The notes under the pieces were generated by a model. The model did not search any database, was not told the DNA's origin, and saw only the letters and a list, made by a program, of their open reading frames with translations. DNA of 64,000 nucleotides. Origin: Thermothielavioides terrestris NRRL 8126. Taxonomy: Eukaryota > Ascomycota > Sordariomycetes > Sordariales > Chaetomiaceae. The DNA lies in assembly GCF_000226115.1 (NCBI RefSeq), contig NC_016460.1, forward strand, positions 3,534,001 through 3,598,000, in the 5' to 3' direction. The first letter of the stretch is position 1. Each line of letters opens with the position of its first letter. The translations under genes and the position numbers were made by a program. This document shows positions 45,042-56,440 of this stretch, piece by piece.

Positions 45042-46066
45042 ATGCCGTCTGTTTTGCGGCCTCTCTTGCTGGCCCTGGGAGCTGTTCATCTCACCTCTGG
45101 CCAGCTGCAGACCCTAAGCATCTTGACGCTCGGGCAAACAAAGGCCACATCAACGCCGGCCGCAACATCCACCGCGAGGGCCCCTGCCTTTCCGCCACCA
45201 ACATCCTCGACACCGTCGTCGGCATCCATGGCCACGACCACGGATGACCCCCTGATCTTGACCACAATCTTCACGCAGCCCACCGACTGTGCCACCGGCA
45301 TCACGGAGATCGCGGCATGGTCGACAGAGCTGTGGCAGAACATCGTCAATCCAGTGCCGAGCTTGACTTTCTCTTCCTGCTATCCAAGCCAGTTCTACTA
45401 CAGTGCCGTGGCCACCTCGGTCTTGCCTCCGTTCAAGAAACTGGTCTGTCCCTTGAACTGGGAGAGCTATCAAGTCAACTCGACATACCTCATCTGCTGC
45501 CCCAGGTACGTGTTAAGCGTTTTTTTACAGCTAAAGAAACAATCTAGACTAGAAAGGAATCAGGCGAGGTTTTCTTTTCTTTTTCCCTCCTCATCTCTTT
45601 GGTTATCTAAATGTATTGATTTTTCCTGTTTTTTCCAGTTGTTTTGCTCGCGTAACTGATCAAGACCAGTGGATATGGTCTCTACGCGCCTAACTACCAC
45701 AGCACGAAACGCCCCGGGCTGGACGCGGTCTGCACCTCGAGTGTCTGGCCCGGTGAGCTCATGGATATTACGAGCTACGATGCGACGGCTCTTGCGACAA
45801 CCATCGCAACCAACGCCGGCGACAACGGCGCGCTAGTGTTCGCCACGGCATTTGATGGGACGCTGGCCTCCTATATTGCCACCTCGGCTCTCAGCTCGGC
45901 TTCGGCCACGTCGACACCCATACAGACGCCATCAACGTCCTCGCCGAGCGCGCGGCGCTCATCTCCCACCTCCTCCTCGTCAAGCTCGACCACCACCTCT
46001 ACTTGTGTTTTACGTGCTTCACTTCCCGTCCTCATTCTCATGGCCTTTCTGTTAGGTGAGGAATGA
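45042..46066 (+). CDS. Secreted, probably GPI-anchored orphan protein
   Basis: Two exons (45042-45505 and 45670-46066) give 286 aa. A signal peptide (MPSVLRPLLLALGAVHLTSG) is followed by a Thr/Ser/Pro/Ala-rich spacer, then an ectodomain of about 150 residues with cysteines in TQPTDCATGI, SSCYPSQFYYS, KLVCPLNWE, YLICCPSGYGLYAPNY and DAVCTSSVW. Then comes a Ser/Thr-rich stalk and a hydrophobic C-terminus (LRASLPVLILMAFLL) fitting a GPI signal or membrane anchor. I recognise the layout as a recurrent type of fungal surface protein but no named domain. The splice AG|T-GGA restores the CCPSGYG reading. The gene lies inside a segment bounded by a duplicated ~70-bp sequence. Confidence 0.75.
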
Positions 46067-47420
46067 TAACCGTCGCAATTGACCGTCACGTCGCTCTGAG
46101 ACTGGCCGTTTGCCTGTGTCGTTTTACTCTCATTTTATTTCCGGTTCTTCGAAGTGGGCCTTGTTACGTGCTGTTGGATTTACTAGTTGGAGAATTTACT
46201 AGGTGGGTGGTTTGAGAATTGGTTCTGGGTCCTAGCTGTGCGCAGGCAAGGATGGTATGCACACTCGGACGATGCTGTTGGACCACTGAGCTAAAAACTT
46301 TGGTTGTCCCGTTTGTTGTTATTGGGACTTTAGCTCAGTGCCGTTATATTCTGACAGATGCCCACCAGACCGCAATGTGAGACAGGGATCGCGGAGCTCA
46401 GCATCATCATCATCGTCTTCAATCAAGCTGTTGGCCTCTCTGCGGCTCCCACACGCTTCATTCAGCCCACAGGCTTCTAGCGCCCTGTCGTGCGATACTT
46501 AGAGTGGCTTGGCCAGTCAGCCGGTCCATAACGGCCACTATCAATGGATGGCCGACTCTTGGGCGGTCACCATCGGACTCTGGCACCACTCTCGAACGTC
46601 ATGGGCGAAGCCTCCCTCCACCGGCAGCTAGTAATCGATGGGGATCTCGCCAAAATCTGACACAAGAAGAGGACCGCGGCCGCTGTTGTCCAGGTCCCAT
46701 GCGCGGTTGGCTTCAGCCACGGTAAATGGCCGACGGCGTGAGCGCTGGGACGAAAAACAGTATGATTTTCAATAATGAGAAGTCACCGTTTCAAATGCAA
46801 CTGTTTTCAATGGCGGGGTTATGGTCCACCTCTTCTGCGTGTCTCCTTGACGAAGGCCGCTTTCCGTTTTGGGGACATGGCAGCAACAAAGAGCAACTGG
46901 GCCGGCCCGACGGTGCAGTTTTGGGCCCACACCGGTCCGACGCTAGGTTATGCACAAGCCACAATTGCCGATTGACATATGCAGGGTCTGTGGCTGGACC
47001 GGGGTAACTAACGTGACACAGTAACGCTGTGATCCTGCACTGCTGCAACATCCCTGGCGGTTGCCCAGTTGGGTTGTTTACTTTCTCCCCACCATCGACT
47101 TTCCACGGTCGAATCACAGCTGAGAGCACAACATCAATGACGACGAACTGGCCAACGAAACTTAGCGTCAGTTCCGTTTTTGATCTATGGTTGCTTGTTG
47201 AAAGACATTGCTTGCCTATAATCTTACGCCAAACCTTTCAAGAAAACCACGCGGCGTGCCCGTCTTAGTGCAAACTTCCTTGACGCACCACTGAACGAGG
47301 GCGCAAAGAACGAGACAGCTCCCGAGGAACCGTGGTTGACCGTGACCCAAGTCGTGTCATAAACATGGTATGGTGGAGTCGAACACTGCGACTTGGAGCA
47401 CGCTGACTGTGGTGCAGTCC
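46067..47420. other. Intergenic with direct repeat copy B
   Basis: No supported gene. It includes copy B of the direct repeat (46400-46472) and, at the right edge, the light-chain gene promoter with a possible 5' exon/intron around 47365-47417. Confidence 0.5.
46400..46472. repeat. Direct repeat copy B (~70 bp)
   Basis: Same orientation as copy A, about 2.55 kb downstream. The two copies bracket the GC palindromes and the secreted orphan gene. Confidence 0.85.
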
Positions 47421-48322
47421 ATGCCGGCGGCGTACAAGCCATCCCCGCTGGGCTACGGGTCGCAGCGATCTTCGCCATTCCGACGCCCACAATCGCCAGC
47501 ATCCCCTTCGACCTTGCGGCAGTCCACGACATCGGCATCGCCAACGAAGCAGGGCCCTTCCGATGCCCCTACTAGGTTTATGAGCAGTCCAGTCGCAAGC
47601 CCCACACAAAAGCTGAGGTCGCCGCATGCGCATGCGACAGCGGAGGACGGATTGGATGCACCCGTCCCCCAGCAGCGCAGCACTCCTCGAACTGTGGTCG
47701 CGAGCACTGTGGGACATGGAAGCGCGCTGTCTCAACTGCAGCCCGCGCAAGTCCGGACCATGCGGGAAGCATTTCAGATCTTGGATCGCGACAGCGACGG
47801 CGTCGTAAATAGGGAAGACGTCATGGATATGCTGGACCAGCTCGGTAAGCCAGCGACATCCCCATGCTGTTTCGATGCGTCTGCTGACAAGCGATCCTGC
47901 AAGGACTGCCGTCGACTGCCTCGGACGTCTCGCAGTTCTTTCCGCCATCAGCACCGCAGACGATGACAATGGCCATGTTTCTCAACTCAATCTCGACGTC
48001 GCTGGCAGCCTTATCGCCCAGCACAGAACTGCTGTCCGCGTTCTCAGCCTTTGACGACGACGACAGTGGCCAAGTCGACGTCGCCGAGCTGAGAGATGCA
48101 TTGTTGCACACGGCACCAGAGCCGGGCCAGCAGCCCTTGACAGCGCTGGATGTCGACAAAGTCATTGCAGGTTTCACAGGGCGCCGGGCCTTCAGCAAAA
48201 GCACAGCCACAGGGCTGGGCAAGCGGGGCGAGGTATTCAGGTATCAGGACTTCGTAAACACAATTGCTGGAGGGAGCGGAGGGGCTGGGCGGGCCGCGGA
48301 CGAAGAAGCAGAGGACGCGTGA
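47421..48322 (+). CDS. RLC1: Myosin II regulatory light chain (EF-hand)
   Basis: Light chain of type II myosin, acting at the cytokinetic/septation actomyosin ring. Exons 47421-47844 and 47904-48322 give 280 aa. A basic Ser/Pro-rich N-terminal extension (SPFRRPQSPASPS) precedes the calmodulin-like part: TMREAFQILDRDSDGVVNREDVMDML (EF-hand 1, canonical D-x-D-x-D-G loop), LPSTASDVSQFFPPSAPQTMTMAMFL, and LLSAFSAFDDDDSGQVDVAELRDAL (EF-hand with a conserved-looking loop), ending GEVFRYQDFVNTIAGG. This layout matches Rlc1 of other ascomycetes better than calmodulin because of the long tail and degenerate distal hands. An in-frame ATG lies at 47370, and the sequence CTGACTGTGGTGCAG before 47418 looks like an intron end, so the true 5' end may be further upstream. 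Confidence 0.82.
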
Positions 48323-49508
48323 GCACGCTCGAAGCAACCAACCAGGAGCTCACATGGGGTTTGTCAACAAACTGCTTCGACGACAATGCATTGGGCCATC
48401 GCTTGTGCGGAGGACAGGGTAAGGATTAACGGTTATCGGCATGCTCTCTACCTATCAATTTGCGCATTGCGGGTGGCCAGTGGGATCTACCACCTATACT
48501 AAAAATGACGAATCATCATCTCGGGCACCATGGCTGTCACAGGCCCCGCCTGGACGATCCGCGCGCTTGATGCCTGTCCGTCGTTGTTGACCTTGCCATG
48601 TCACGATGAACAGTCGGTCGCTGGTGTGGACTATCTGCACCCTTGGCTTCGAACGAAACCAAATACCAATACAGGCCATACAACGAGGCATATTCCGCAG
48701 AAAGTTTTCAGCGAGTGCCATAAGAATGGAACCTGGAAAATGGACAAGCGGGTTGAGAGCCAGGGACGGCCCGACCCACAGAAGGTTCGAGAAATGGTGT
48801 GCCAGCCTCCGGCTTACTGCCCGGTTAAAGAAATAGTTTCCCGTACTTACATCCCGGTACGTGAATTCTTCAGTACTGAAACGAGGAGCACAGCCATGAA
48901 CTGGCGTGCCGGATCGCTGCCGCCGTCCCCCGCAGGCCCCCGCGCCGCAGCGCTGGGCATGACTGAGCTGGGCGTGCCCGGGCTGGCAACCCCAGCCAGC
49001 TCAATATTTCTTCGAATCGCAACACATGACACGAAAAAGGCACCGTGATTTGCCTGAGAACCGCCGCAGTCGTCTAAACCCTTTCAATCCTGCAAGGAGG
49101 AATGGGTTGATCAGCCTCAACTTTTGATCTGTCCCCGACCTCCCAACCTCCATTCCTCGCAAGTTCCCATTTTTTTCTCTTGCTGCCCACCACCAACCCA
49201 GTTCCCGCCCGCCAGGAACCCCCCTCTTCAACTTTTGCCTTGCGTGCCCTGGGAGGAGAACAAGGTCGCCCACATCCAGTAATTGGATGCATGCGCACCC
49301 ACTTTGGTAATCTGGGATACCTGGCGCTGGGTACCATCCCCCGAGTCACCCCAGCTGTTTTCGCCTTTATGCAACGGCGGCGATACTCAGCCTGACCCTG
49401 CCCGCAGCGGAAGTTAACGCCGCTGGGAATGAGTTGCGGGACCAACCGCATTGCAACAATTCGGACCCTGGAAGCCTACGGCTTTTTAGTGCGATAACTG
49501 GTTTACAA
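48323..49508. other. Intergenic between light chain and TPR-J gene
   Basis: About 1.2 kb. A 172-codon open frame (48530-49048, +) is present but has no domain and ordinary codon use, so I do not call it. The rest is the promoter and leader of the TPR-J gene. Confidence 0.45.
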
Positions 49509-51716
49509 ATGAAGTTTTTCTCCAGAATATCGCCCAAGAAGCCAACCTCCGCCGACGAGGAGGACGAAGACGCCGGTTTCGCCGAGTCGCAACCTCCCTC
49601 GCCCAGCAAATCTCCCGCAAAATCTTCGGGCTCCCGCTCGCCCACCAAAAAGCCAGCCGCTCAGCGCCCCACGTCCCCAATCTCGCGCGAGTCAAAGCCG
49701 CAGTCGCCGCGCAGCTCGCGCCCTTTTACGCGGCACGCAACCGACCCAGGCTCATCTTTCCGCCGCAAAAAGATCGACCCCGACACTCACCCCCTCAACC
49801 TGCCCCCCGAGGAGCGTCAGCGCCTGTCGCAGCTGTCGGCCATGAGCGCTCGCAACTCAATGGATGCCGATAAGGCGCCCGTCAACGGAGGCCACCCCGC
49901 GAGCCCTCCGCAGCCCCAGCCGCAGCCCCAATACCATCCTCAGAAACCGGCAAATCCGCCCTCTCACACGAACTCGTTCGCCGTGCCTGTGCCGAACGGG
50001 ACGGAGGCGTCGACGAACGGCGTCGCTGATGCCGCAGGCCCTGTCCCTCCGCCTCACCGATCCCAGCCGTCTAGCCCGGTGCAGACAGAGGCCGAGCAGG
50101 CCGAGTCGTTCAAAAATGAGGGGAACAAGTTTTTTAAGGCGGGTGACTACACCCATGCCATCGAGTTTTACACCAAGGGTGAGTCGACACGTGGATTTCA
50201 AGAGTTTGCTCAATGCCGATGCTGTGCTACGGTCGGCTGACACAAACGGTGCAGCTGTTGTCCTTCAACCCAATTCTCCCACATACCTCGGCAACAGAGC
50301 CGCCGCGTACATGTCGGCAGGCAAGTACAACGAGGCTCTGGAGGATTGCAAGCGGGCGGCGGACTTGGACCCCCACAACGCCAAAATCCTGCTGCGTCTC
50401 GCTCGCATCTACACCAGTCTGGGTCAGCCCGAGGAGGCCGTCGCCACGTTCGACCGCATTCACCCGGCTCCGTCGGCGAAAGACATGGCGCCTGCCAAGG
50501 AGATGTTGCGTCACGTCAAAGCAGCACAGCAGGCTCTCAAGGATGGCACGGCAGCGTCCATGGTCCTGCATCCCCTCGACATGGCCGAGAAGCTCCTGGG
50601 CGTCGGTGCACTAAAGCCGAGAAAGTGGCAGCTCATGCGAGGCGAGGCGCTCTTGAAGATGGGCGATGCCAATTCCCTCGGCGAGGTCCAGAACATCTCC
50701 ATGTCCCTCCTGCGGATGAACAGCCAAGACCCCGAGGCCCTCGTTCTGCGGGGCCGGGCGCTCTATTCGCAGGGAGAAAACGATAAGGCCGTTCAGCACT
50801 TCCGGATGGCCCTCCGTGGCGATCGGGAACTCAAGGACGCAGTCAAGTGGCTCCGCATCGTTCAGAGGCTGGACAAGATGAAGGAGGAGGGCAACACGCA
50901 GTACAAGGCCGGACGGTGGCAAGCAGCCGTCGACCTCTACACGTCGGCCCTGGAGATTGACCCGACGAATAGGGTGACGAACTCGAAGATCTTGCAAAAC
51001 CGGGCGCTCTGCCGCATCAAGCTCAAACAGTACAACGATGCCATCGCCGATTGCGAGAAGGCGATCAGCCTGGACCCGCAGTACCTGAAGGCTCGCAAGA
51101 CCAAGGCCAACGCCCTGGGCTTGGCGGAGAAGTGGGAGGCGGCCGTCCGGGAGTGGAAGGCGATCCAGGAACTGGACCCCGAAGACCGGACAATCGCCAA
51201 GGAGGTCCGGCGGGCGGAGCTGGAGCTCAAGAAGTCGCAGCGGAAAGACTACTACAAGATTTTGGGCATTGAGAAGACGGCGACCGACCAGGAGATCAAG
51301 AAGGCCTACCGAAAGCTGGCCATCATCCACCATCCCGACAAGAACCCCGGAGATGCCGAGGCCGAGGCCCGGTTCAAGGATATCAGCGAGGCATACGAGA
51401 CGCTGATCGACCCTCAGTAAGCTTCCCCGACAGCCGTGATATTTCTCTCTCTTGTGGTTGACTGACAGCTACTTGCAGGAAGCGTGAGCGCTATGACAGC
51501 GGCGTGGATCTTGCCGACCCGTCCGACATGTTCGGCGGTGGCGGCATGGCCGGCGGCATTGACCCCGAGATTCTCTTTTCGATGATGGGCGGTATGGGCG
51601 GCATGGGAGGCGGTTCGCCGTTCGGCGGAGCTGGCGGCTTCCCCGGCGGCGCCGGCTTCTCGTTCAACGACCGCGGCCGCGGACGGGGAGGATTCCAAAG
51701 CTTCCACTTCTCGTGA
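49509..51716 (+). CDS. TPR and J-domain co-chaperone (DNAJC7-like)
   Basis: Hsp70/Hsp90 co-chaperone family resembling animal DNAJC7 and fungal TPR-DnaJ proteins. Exons 49509-50178, 50255-51416 and 51479-51716 give 689 aa. The N-terminal 190 residues are disordered (Ser/Pro/Lys, then Pro/Gln). TPR repeats run from [19 protein letters not shown] (about 195) to about 540, with typical A-x-x-x-Y-x-x-A-I/L-x-x-P spacing ([59 protein letters not shown]). The J domain follows at about 554-617 ([15 protein letters not shown] at 583-585, [18 protein letters not shown]), then a Gly/Phe/Met tail ending FQSFHFS. An unusual open frame continues beyond the TGA (see the separate entry). The start is the first in-frame ATG. 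Confidence 0.93.
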
Positions 51717-52049
51717 CAATCCGACTCTGGCGGGGAGGCGACCGATGGCGACGACGATGACGACGGGAGCGAGCGAGACTATGCTGAAGATGGCCGCTTC
51801 AGCCAGTGGCAGCGTCAGGGCGAGGACCCTGGCTCGTCTCCAACAGACGGCAGCGGCGTCAAGGCGGCTTGGCGGGCTGAAGCGGACGAGGAAAAGGACC
51901 GCCGGCTCGAGCGGCTGCGCCGGCTCTGGCTGCTGCTGGTCGCGGCTGTGGTGCTGCTCCCTCCGTCTCTCGTCGGTGTACTGATGGTGGGAGGTGCGGT
52001 GGTATACATCTGCATGCGGGCGATGGGGACGTCAGTGGCAGCTCGTTGA
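51717..52049 (+). other. In-frame open extension after the TPR-J stop codon, with TM helix
   Basis: The same frame as the last TPR-J exon stays open for 110 codons after the TGA at 51714-51716 and stops at a second TGA (52047-52049). It encodes an acidic stretch (GDDDDDGSERDYAEDG), a linker (WQRQGEDPGSSPTDGSG), a charged helix (ADEEKDRRLERLRRLW) and a hydrophobic segment of about 28 residues (start LLLVAAVVLLPPSLVGVLMV). Codons are GC3-rich like those of the gene. There is no ATG before the hydrophobic part, so it is not a separate simple gene. Either stop readthrough or removal of the TGA by splicing (candidate 51713-51802, GTGACA donor, CTTCAG acceptor, phase-compatible) would yield a tail-anchored isoform. 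Chance openness remains possible. Confidence 0.45.
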
Positions 52050-53101
52050 GGGACGACGGCACGGGGAGGGGCTTCGCCATCATTGAAAAAAGACTTGGTC
52101 GGTTGTTCCATTTCTCTCTCCGGCATAGACTATTCCTGGCCAGTTCCATCACAACATGCAATGGAGGATGAGGCGTTGGGTCATCATAATTTCTACCCCA
52201 CGGGATGCCCCCTTTCGGCATGGCATGAGAGCATCAATACATGCATGATCGGTGTACCGTCCGTCGATAGACAGGGTGTTGGTGTCTTGCATCTCCTTCT
52301 CAAGATATCCCTACTGTGTAGGTAGCTACCACAGTATGCTCCCACATCTGCGATGACGTGGAATAATCACCGGCCTTTTTCCTGATATTTCACGGCGCGG
52401 TCGACGTGCATGCCGCATGTAGATCAACTTCACTACCTGATGGATTGCAACTCAGATATTTCACATGGTAAGCACAGGTTGAGCACTAGGGCTTGCCAAT
52501 CCCCTGCTGAGACGGAGTCGCCTGCTTTTTGCATGCACAATGCAAAACCACGAGCTGATTGCAAATCGGGCCAACAAGACGGGACCTTCGATGCGGTGCA
52601 CTTGGAACCCGTGCCACACCGCAGGAATGGGCCTGCATGGTGGGCCAATGTTTTAGCGTCGGGTTTTGACGTTAATGGATGTTGAATTGAAGGTGCCGGG
52701 TACCTTGCGGGCGTGGACCAGGGTCTGAGTGGGTGGGCCTCAGAAGCTTGGACCCCCGTCGCCCCTGCTGTTGCATCGATCTGGAGGCCACGATTCACTT
52801 TCCAGGTTGTTGCACTCCGCAAAAAGTCGACCGGCCGGACGGGGACACACGGGGCAGAGCCGCCACATTGCAAGCACGCTTCAGTTCAACCATATTGCAA
52901 CCGATTGTGCAGACGGGCGGTCTTTGTCTTGCACACCGAAGATCGCGGTCTCTGGATCGGGTTGACTTTTTTTCGTCCGGATGCTTGACTTCGAGCACGC
53001 CTCTTTTTTCTAATCAACTGCCGGGTGCGCTCCCTTGAGCCAGGGTCCATCGATCTGAAGCCGACTCCGGCGCCGACGAGGAGGAGCAGCGAGCGCCCAC
53101 C
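52050..53101. other. Intergenic before SEC63
   Basis: 3' region of the TPR-J gene and SEC63 promoter. GGTAGCTACC palindrome at 52321-52330. No gene seen. Confidence 0.5.
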
Positions 53102-55319
53102 ATGAGTACCGACTACACATACGACGAGGAGGGCTACCTCTGGCCCTTCTTCGTCTTCACCCTCGCCTTCATCATCACCGTCCCGCTCACACTCCTGCTC
53201 GTCAGGCGGTCGCGAGACCCCGCCGCCGCCTTTCCGCGAATACAGACCAGCTTCAAACATGCCCACACAGACACGGTCGAGGCGCTGCGCAAGCAGGAGA
53301 AGCGCAAGGACAGGAAGCTGTCGCTCACTGTCGCGGTCGTCGTGGGCTGGGCCGTCATGGGCTACATGCTCTACCTCATCCAGACGACCGAGGCGCCGTC
53401 GCAGAAGCTTTGGAACCCCTACGACATTCTGGGCATCTCCGAGTCGGCAACCGAGAAGCAAATAAAGAGCACCTACAGGAAGCTGTCGCTCAAGCTGCAC
53501 CCGGACAAGGTCAAGCTGGACCCCTCCAAGAACGAGACCATGGAGGATCTGAACGCGCGCTTTGTCGAAATCACCAAGGCGTACCAGGCGCTCACCGACG
53601 AGGAGGTGCGCAACAACTACATCCAGTACGGCAACCCGGACGGCAAGCAGGGCTTCAGCATCAACATCGCCCTTCCCAAGGCCATCGTGTCGGACGGCAA
53701 CGGGAAGTACGTCGTGCTGGTCTACTCGGCCCTCTTCGGCGTGCTGCTGCCCTACCTGGTCGGGTCCTGGTGGTACGGCACGCTCCGGCGCTCCAAGGAG
53801 GGCGTGCTCATGGAGAGCGCCAACAGGCTGTTCCGCGAGTACAGGGATAACATCGACGAGGGCGGCGTGGTGACCGCCCTCAGCACTGGCAAGGAGTACG
53901 AGGAGCTCTTCAAGGGAGACAAGGCGGACTCGGGCCTGTCCAAGGTGGAGTCGCGGATCCTCGCCGAGGGCGAGCTGACACCCCTCGCCGGCGGCATCTC
54001 TCTCAAGGACAAGGGGAAACTGGAAGACCTGGAGAGCGGCCCGCAGAGGAAGGCGCTGGCGCTCCTCTGGGCTTACCTGGGCCGCGTCGAGCTGGACGAT
54101 CCCGAGCTGAACAAGGCCAAGTTCGCGGTGGCCCCGGTCGCCCACGCTCTCAACAAATCGTTCAACGCCATCGCGCTTGCCTACATGAACACGAACCCGC
54201 TGCTCGCATCGTACTACGCCAGCCAGCTCCTGATCCAGGCCATGCCGCCCAAGTCGTCGCCGCTCCTCCAGCTCCCCTACTTCACCCCCGCCGTCGTCAA
54301 GGCCGTCGAGGGCGACTCGCGCATCCACACCAGCGTCCAGGATTTCATGGACAGGCCAGACGCGAAGCGGCGCAGCTTGGTGGTCGGCAAGGGCCTCCTC
54401 ACAGAGGAGCAGTACCGGGAAGCGGTCGCCGTGGCCAAGCAGCTCCCCTACCTGCGCGTCGCGAAGGCCTACTTCAAAGTCACCGGCGAGCGCTTCATCA
54501 TCCCGTCCTCGCTCGTCACGCTCGTCGTCAAGGGCCGCTTCGTGCCCCCCGGCAGCGAGAAGGTGCCCGAGATCAACCCGGCCGACCTCGAGGACATCGA
54601 CCCGGCCGAGGACGACCTCGACGCGATCCTCGGCCGCAAGACCAAGAAGGTGGTCGGCAAGGACGAGAAGACGGGCAAGCCGATCGTGGAGGCGGCCGAG
54701 GCGGAGCTCGTGGCCGCGCCGCTGGCCGCGGCCCCGTACTTCGCGCGCGACCACTCGCCGCGCTGGCACGTCTTCCTGACCGACTCCAAGCAGGGGCGCG
54801 TCGCCGTGCCGCCCTTCACCTTCGCCCAGTTCGACCGCCCCATCTTCGAGGCCGACGGCAGGACGCCCACCTTCGCCATGCAGACGCTCAAGGCCCAGTT
54901 CCAGGCGCCGCCGCAGGCCGGCCACTACACGTTCGTCATGCACGTCGTGTGCGACAGCTACGTCGGCTTCGACACCAAGATGGAGGTGACGCTCATCGTG
55001 GAGGAGGCGAGCAAGGCCGCTGAGATGGAGGTCGAGGACGAGATCAGCGAGCCGGACGAGGGTAAGTTTCACTTTTATCATCGTCCTTCTCCTCTGGAGG
55101 AGGAGGAAGGGGTAGGCATAGGGATAAAGCGAAGTGCTGACTTGAACTCTTTTTTACGCCACAGACTCGATCGCGGGCATCATGCACGCCGCCAAGGGCG
55201 GGCAGCCGAAGCGGAGGAAACCGGCCAAGGACGAGTCCTCGGACGAGGAGAGCAGCACCGACGACGACGAGGACGACGATACCAGCGCCACAAACACGGA
55301 TACGGAACCGGAAAATTAG
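53102..55319 (+). CDS. SEC63: ER translocon component Sec63
   Basis: ER membrane J protein that recruits BiP/Kar2 to the Sec61-Sec62 channel for post-translational import. Exons 53102-55061 and 55165-55319 give 704 aa. Topology: TM1 about 13-34 (LWPFFVFTLAFIITVPLTLLL), TM2 about 74-93, lumenal J domain about 104-172 (WNPYDILGISESATEKQIKS; HPD at 133-135), TM3 about 203-224 (VLVYSALFGVLLPYLVGSWW). The cytosolic Brl/Sec63 domains follow, including PYFTPAVVKAV and HSPRWHVFLTDSKQGRVAVPPF in the FN3-like part. The C-terminus is an acidic tail (DESSDEESSTDDDEDDD), split by the intron and matching the Sec62-binding acidic tail known from yeast. The start ATG directly precedes TM1. Confidence 0.96.
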
Positions 55320-56440
55320 ATTGAGCGGGCGCTAGTTTACCCCTGTTTGTTTGTTTGCTTTTGTTTTGTTTCTGTGGTTCGCTTGGTTTGGACTTGGCTA
55401 TGGAATTGGTTTTTGGTGCATGTACATACCTCTACCGACGACATACATCATGGCGTTTTGCATTACTTTTGCTGCTCTGCTCTGCTCTGCTCTGCTCTGC
55501 ACTGTTCTGCGCTCGGAGTGTGTACACGAAGGTCTTTGCACTTGCGCGAACTTGCGCGGTCGTTGTTTGTGAAAAAGAACTTTGAGATGAACATCAATCC
55601 CTTGGGCCTACTCCAGCTGAGCTCACTTAGCTCAACGACTTTCCTAACCTCCCTGCCTGACCTTTAATATGTTGCTTTCTCGTCTCCTTACTTCACTTGT
55701 GTACATTGTGGTCGGACATTATCATGATCACATGTAGGCATGGCGTTGTTGGGTTGGGACGAGTGGGTGCGTTGCGTTTTTGGCAGGGCAGCGGGCTGTG
55801 TCTTGGTTTCTCAGGGGGAGGAGGGCAGGCAAGAAGAGAGATCCAAGGCGGAAGGAGGGAATTAAGCTTGGTTTTCGCTAGGCCATGCTGTATGCTGCTG
55901 TACAATATATGACGCTAACGTCTATCTAGATCTTTGCTTCCCTCGCCGTGCTTACCGAGTTCTACTCGCTGTACATTTCGGAGCAGATTCGGAGCAGATA
56001 TGTTCTTCTCATATCCAGATTGCACCCTGGTCCATGGGGATATAGGCCACATCATCGCCTGCCACGTTGTGTGAGCTTCACCCTCACTTGCGTTGGGAAA
56101 TAACCTGTGGTGCAGACCCCTTTCCTTTGCAAGAGCGCGGGCTGAAACCAACCCAGTGGGAGGACACGCTATTCCATCCGAAGGTTGCCGCTGGTGGCAG
56201 TGAGTTGGGACACTGGTAAGCAGGATGGGGGCTTGTGGATGCCCCCAGCTTCGGTGCGGATGGGTCGGCCTCATCTGGCGAGCGGACGCGCCGGAAGATG
56301 GGACACTTTACTGGCCGATCCGGAGAGGTGGTGCTGTGTGCGTTCCAGGGTATGTCACCGCTAGGCAGCGCCACCACGGAGCACTTGCGTCGAGCGCTCA
56401 GGTTTGTCCAAGGAACGGGATGTCAGTCCTGGAACGCCCC
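55320..56440. other. Intergenic, convergent 3' regions of SEC63 and KTI12
   Basis: T/G-rich 3' UTR of SEC63 with a TGCTC pentanucleotide run at about 55471-55498. No gene supported. Confidence 0.55.
55471..55498. repeat. TGCTC pentanucleotide microsatellite
   Basis: Five tandem copies in the SEC63 3' region. Confidence 0.85.

Noticed and set aside
48530..49048. 172-codon plus-strand ORF with ATG
   Set aside because: No domain, no clear codon bias and no neighbours suggesting a role; could be real but I cannot support it.
52886..55081. 731-codon minus-strand open frame opposite SEC63
   Set aside because: Same GC-bias shadow; Leu/Val/Gly/Asp/Arg-rich translation without family resemblance.
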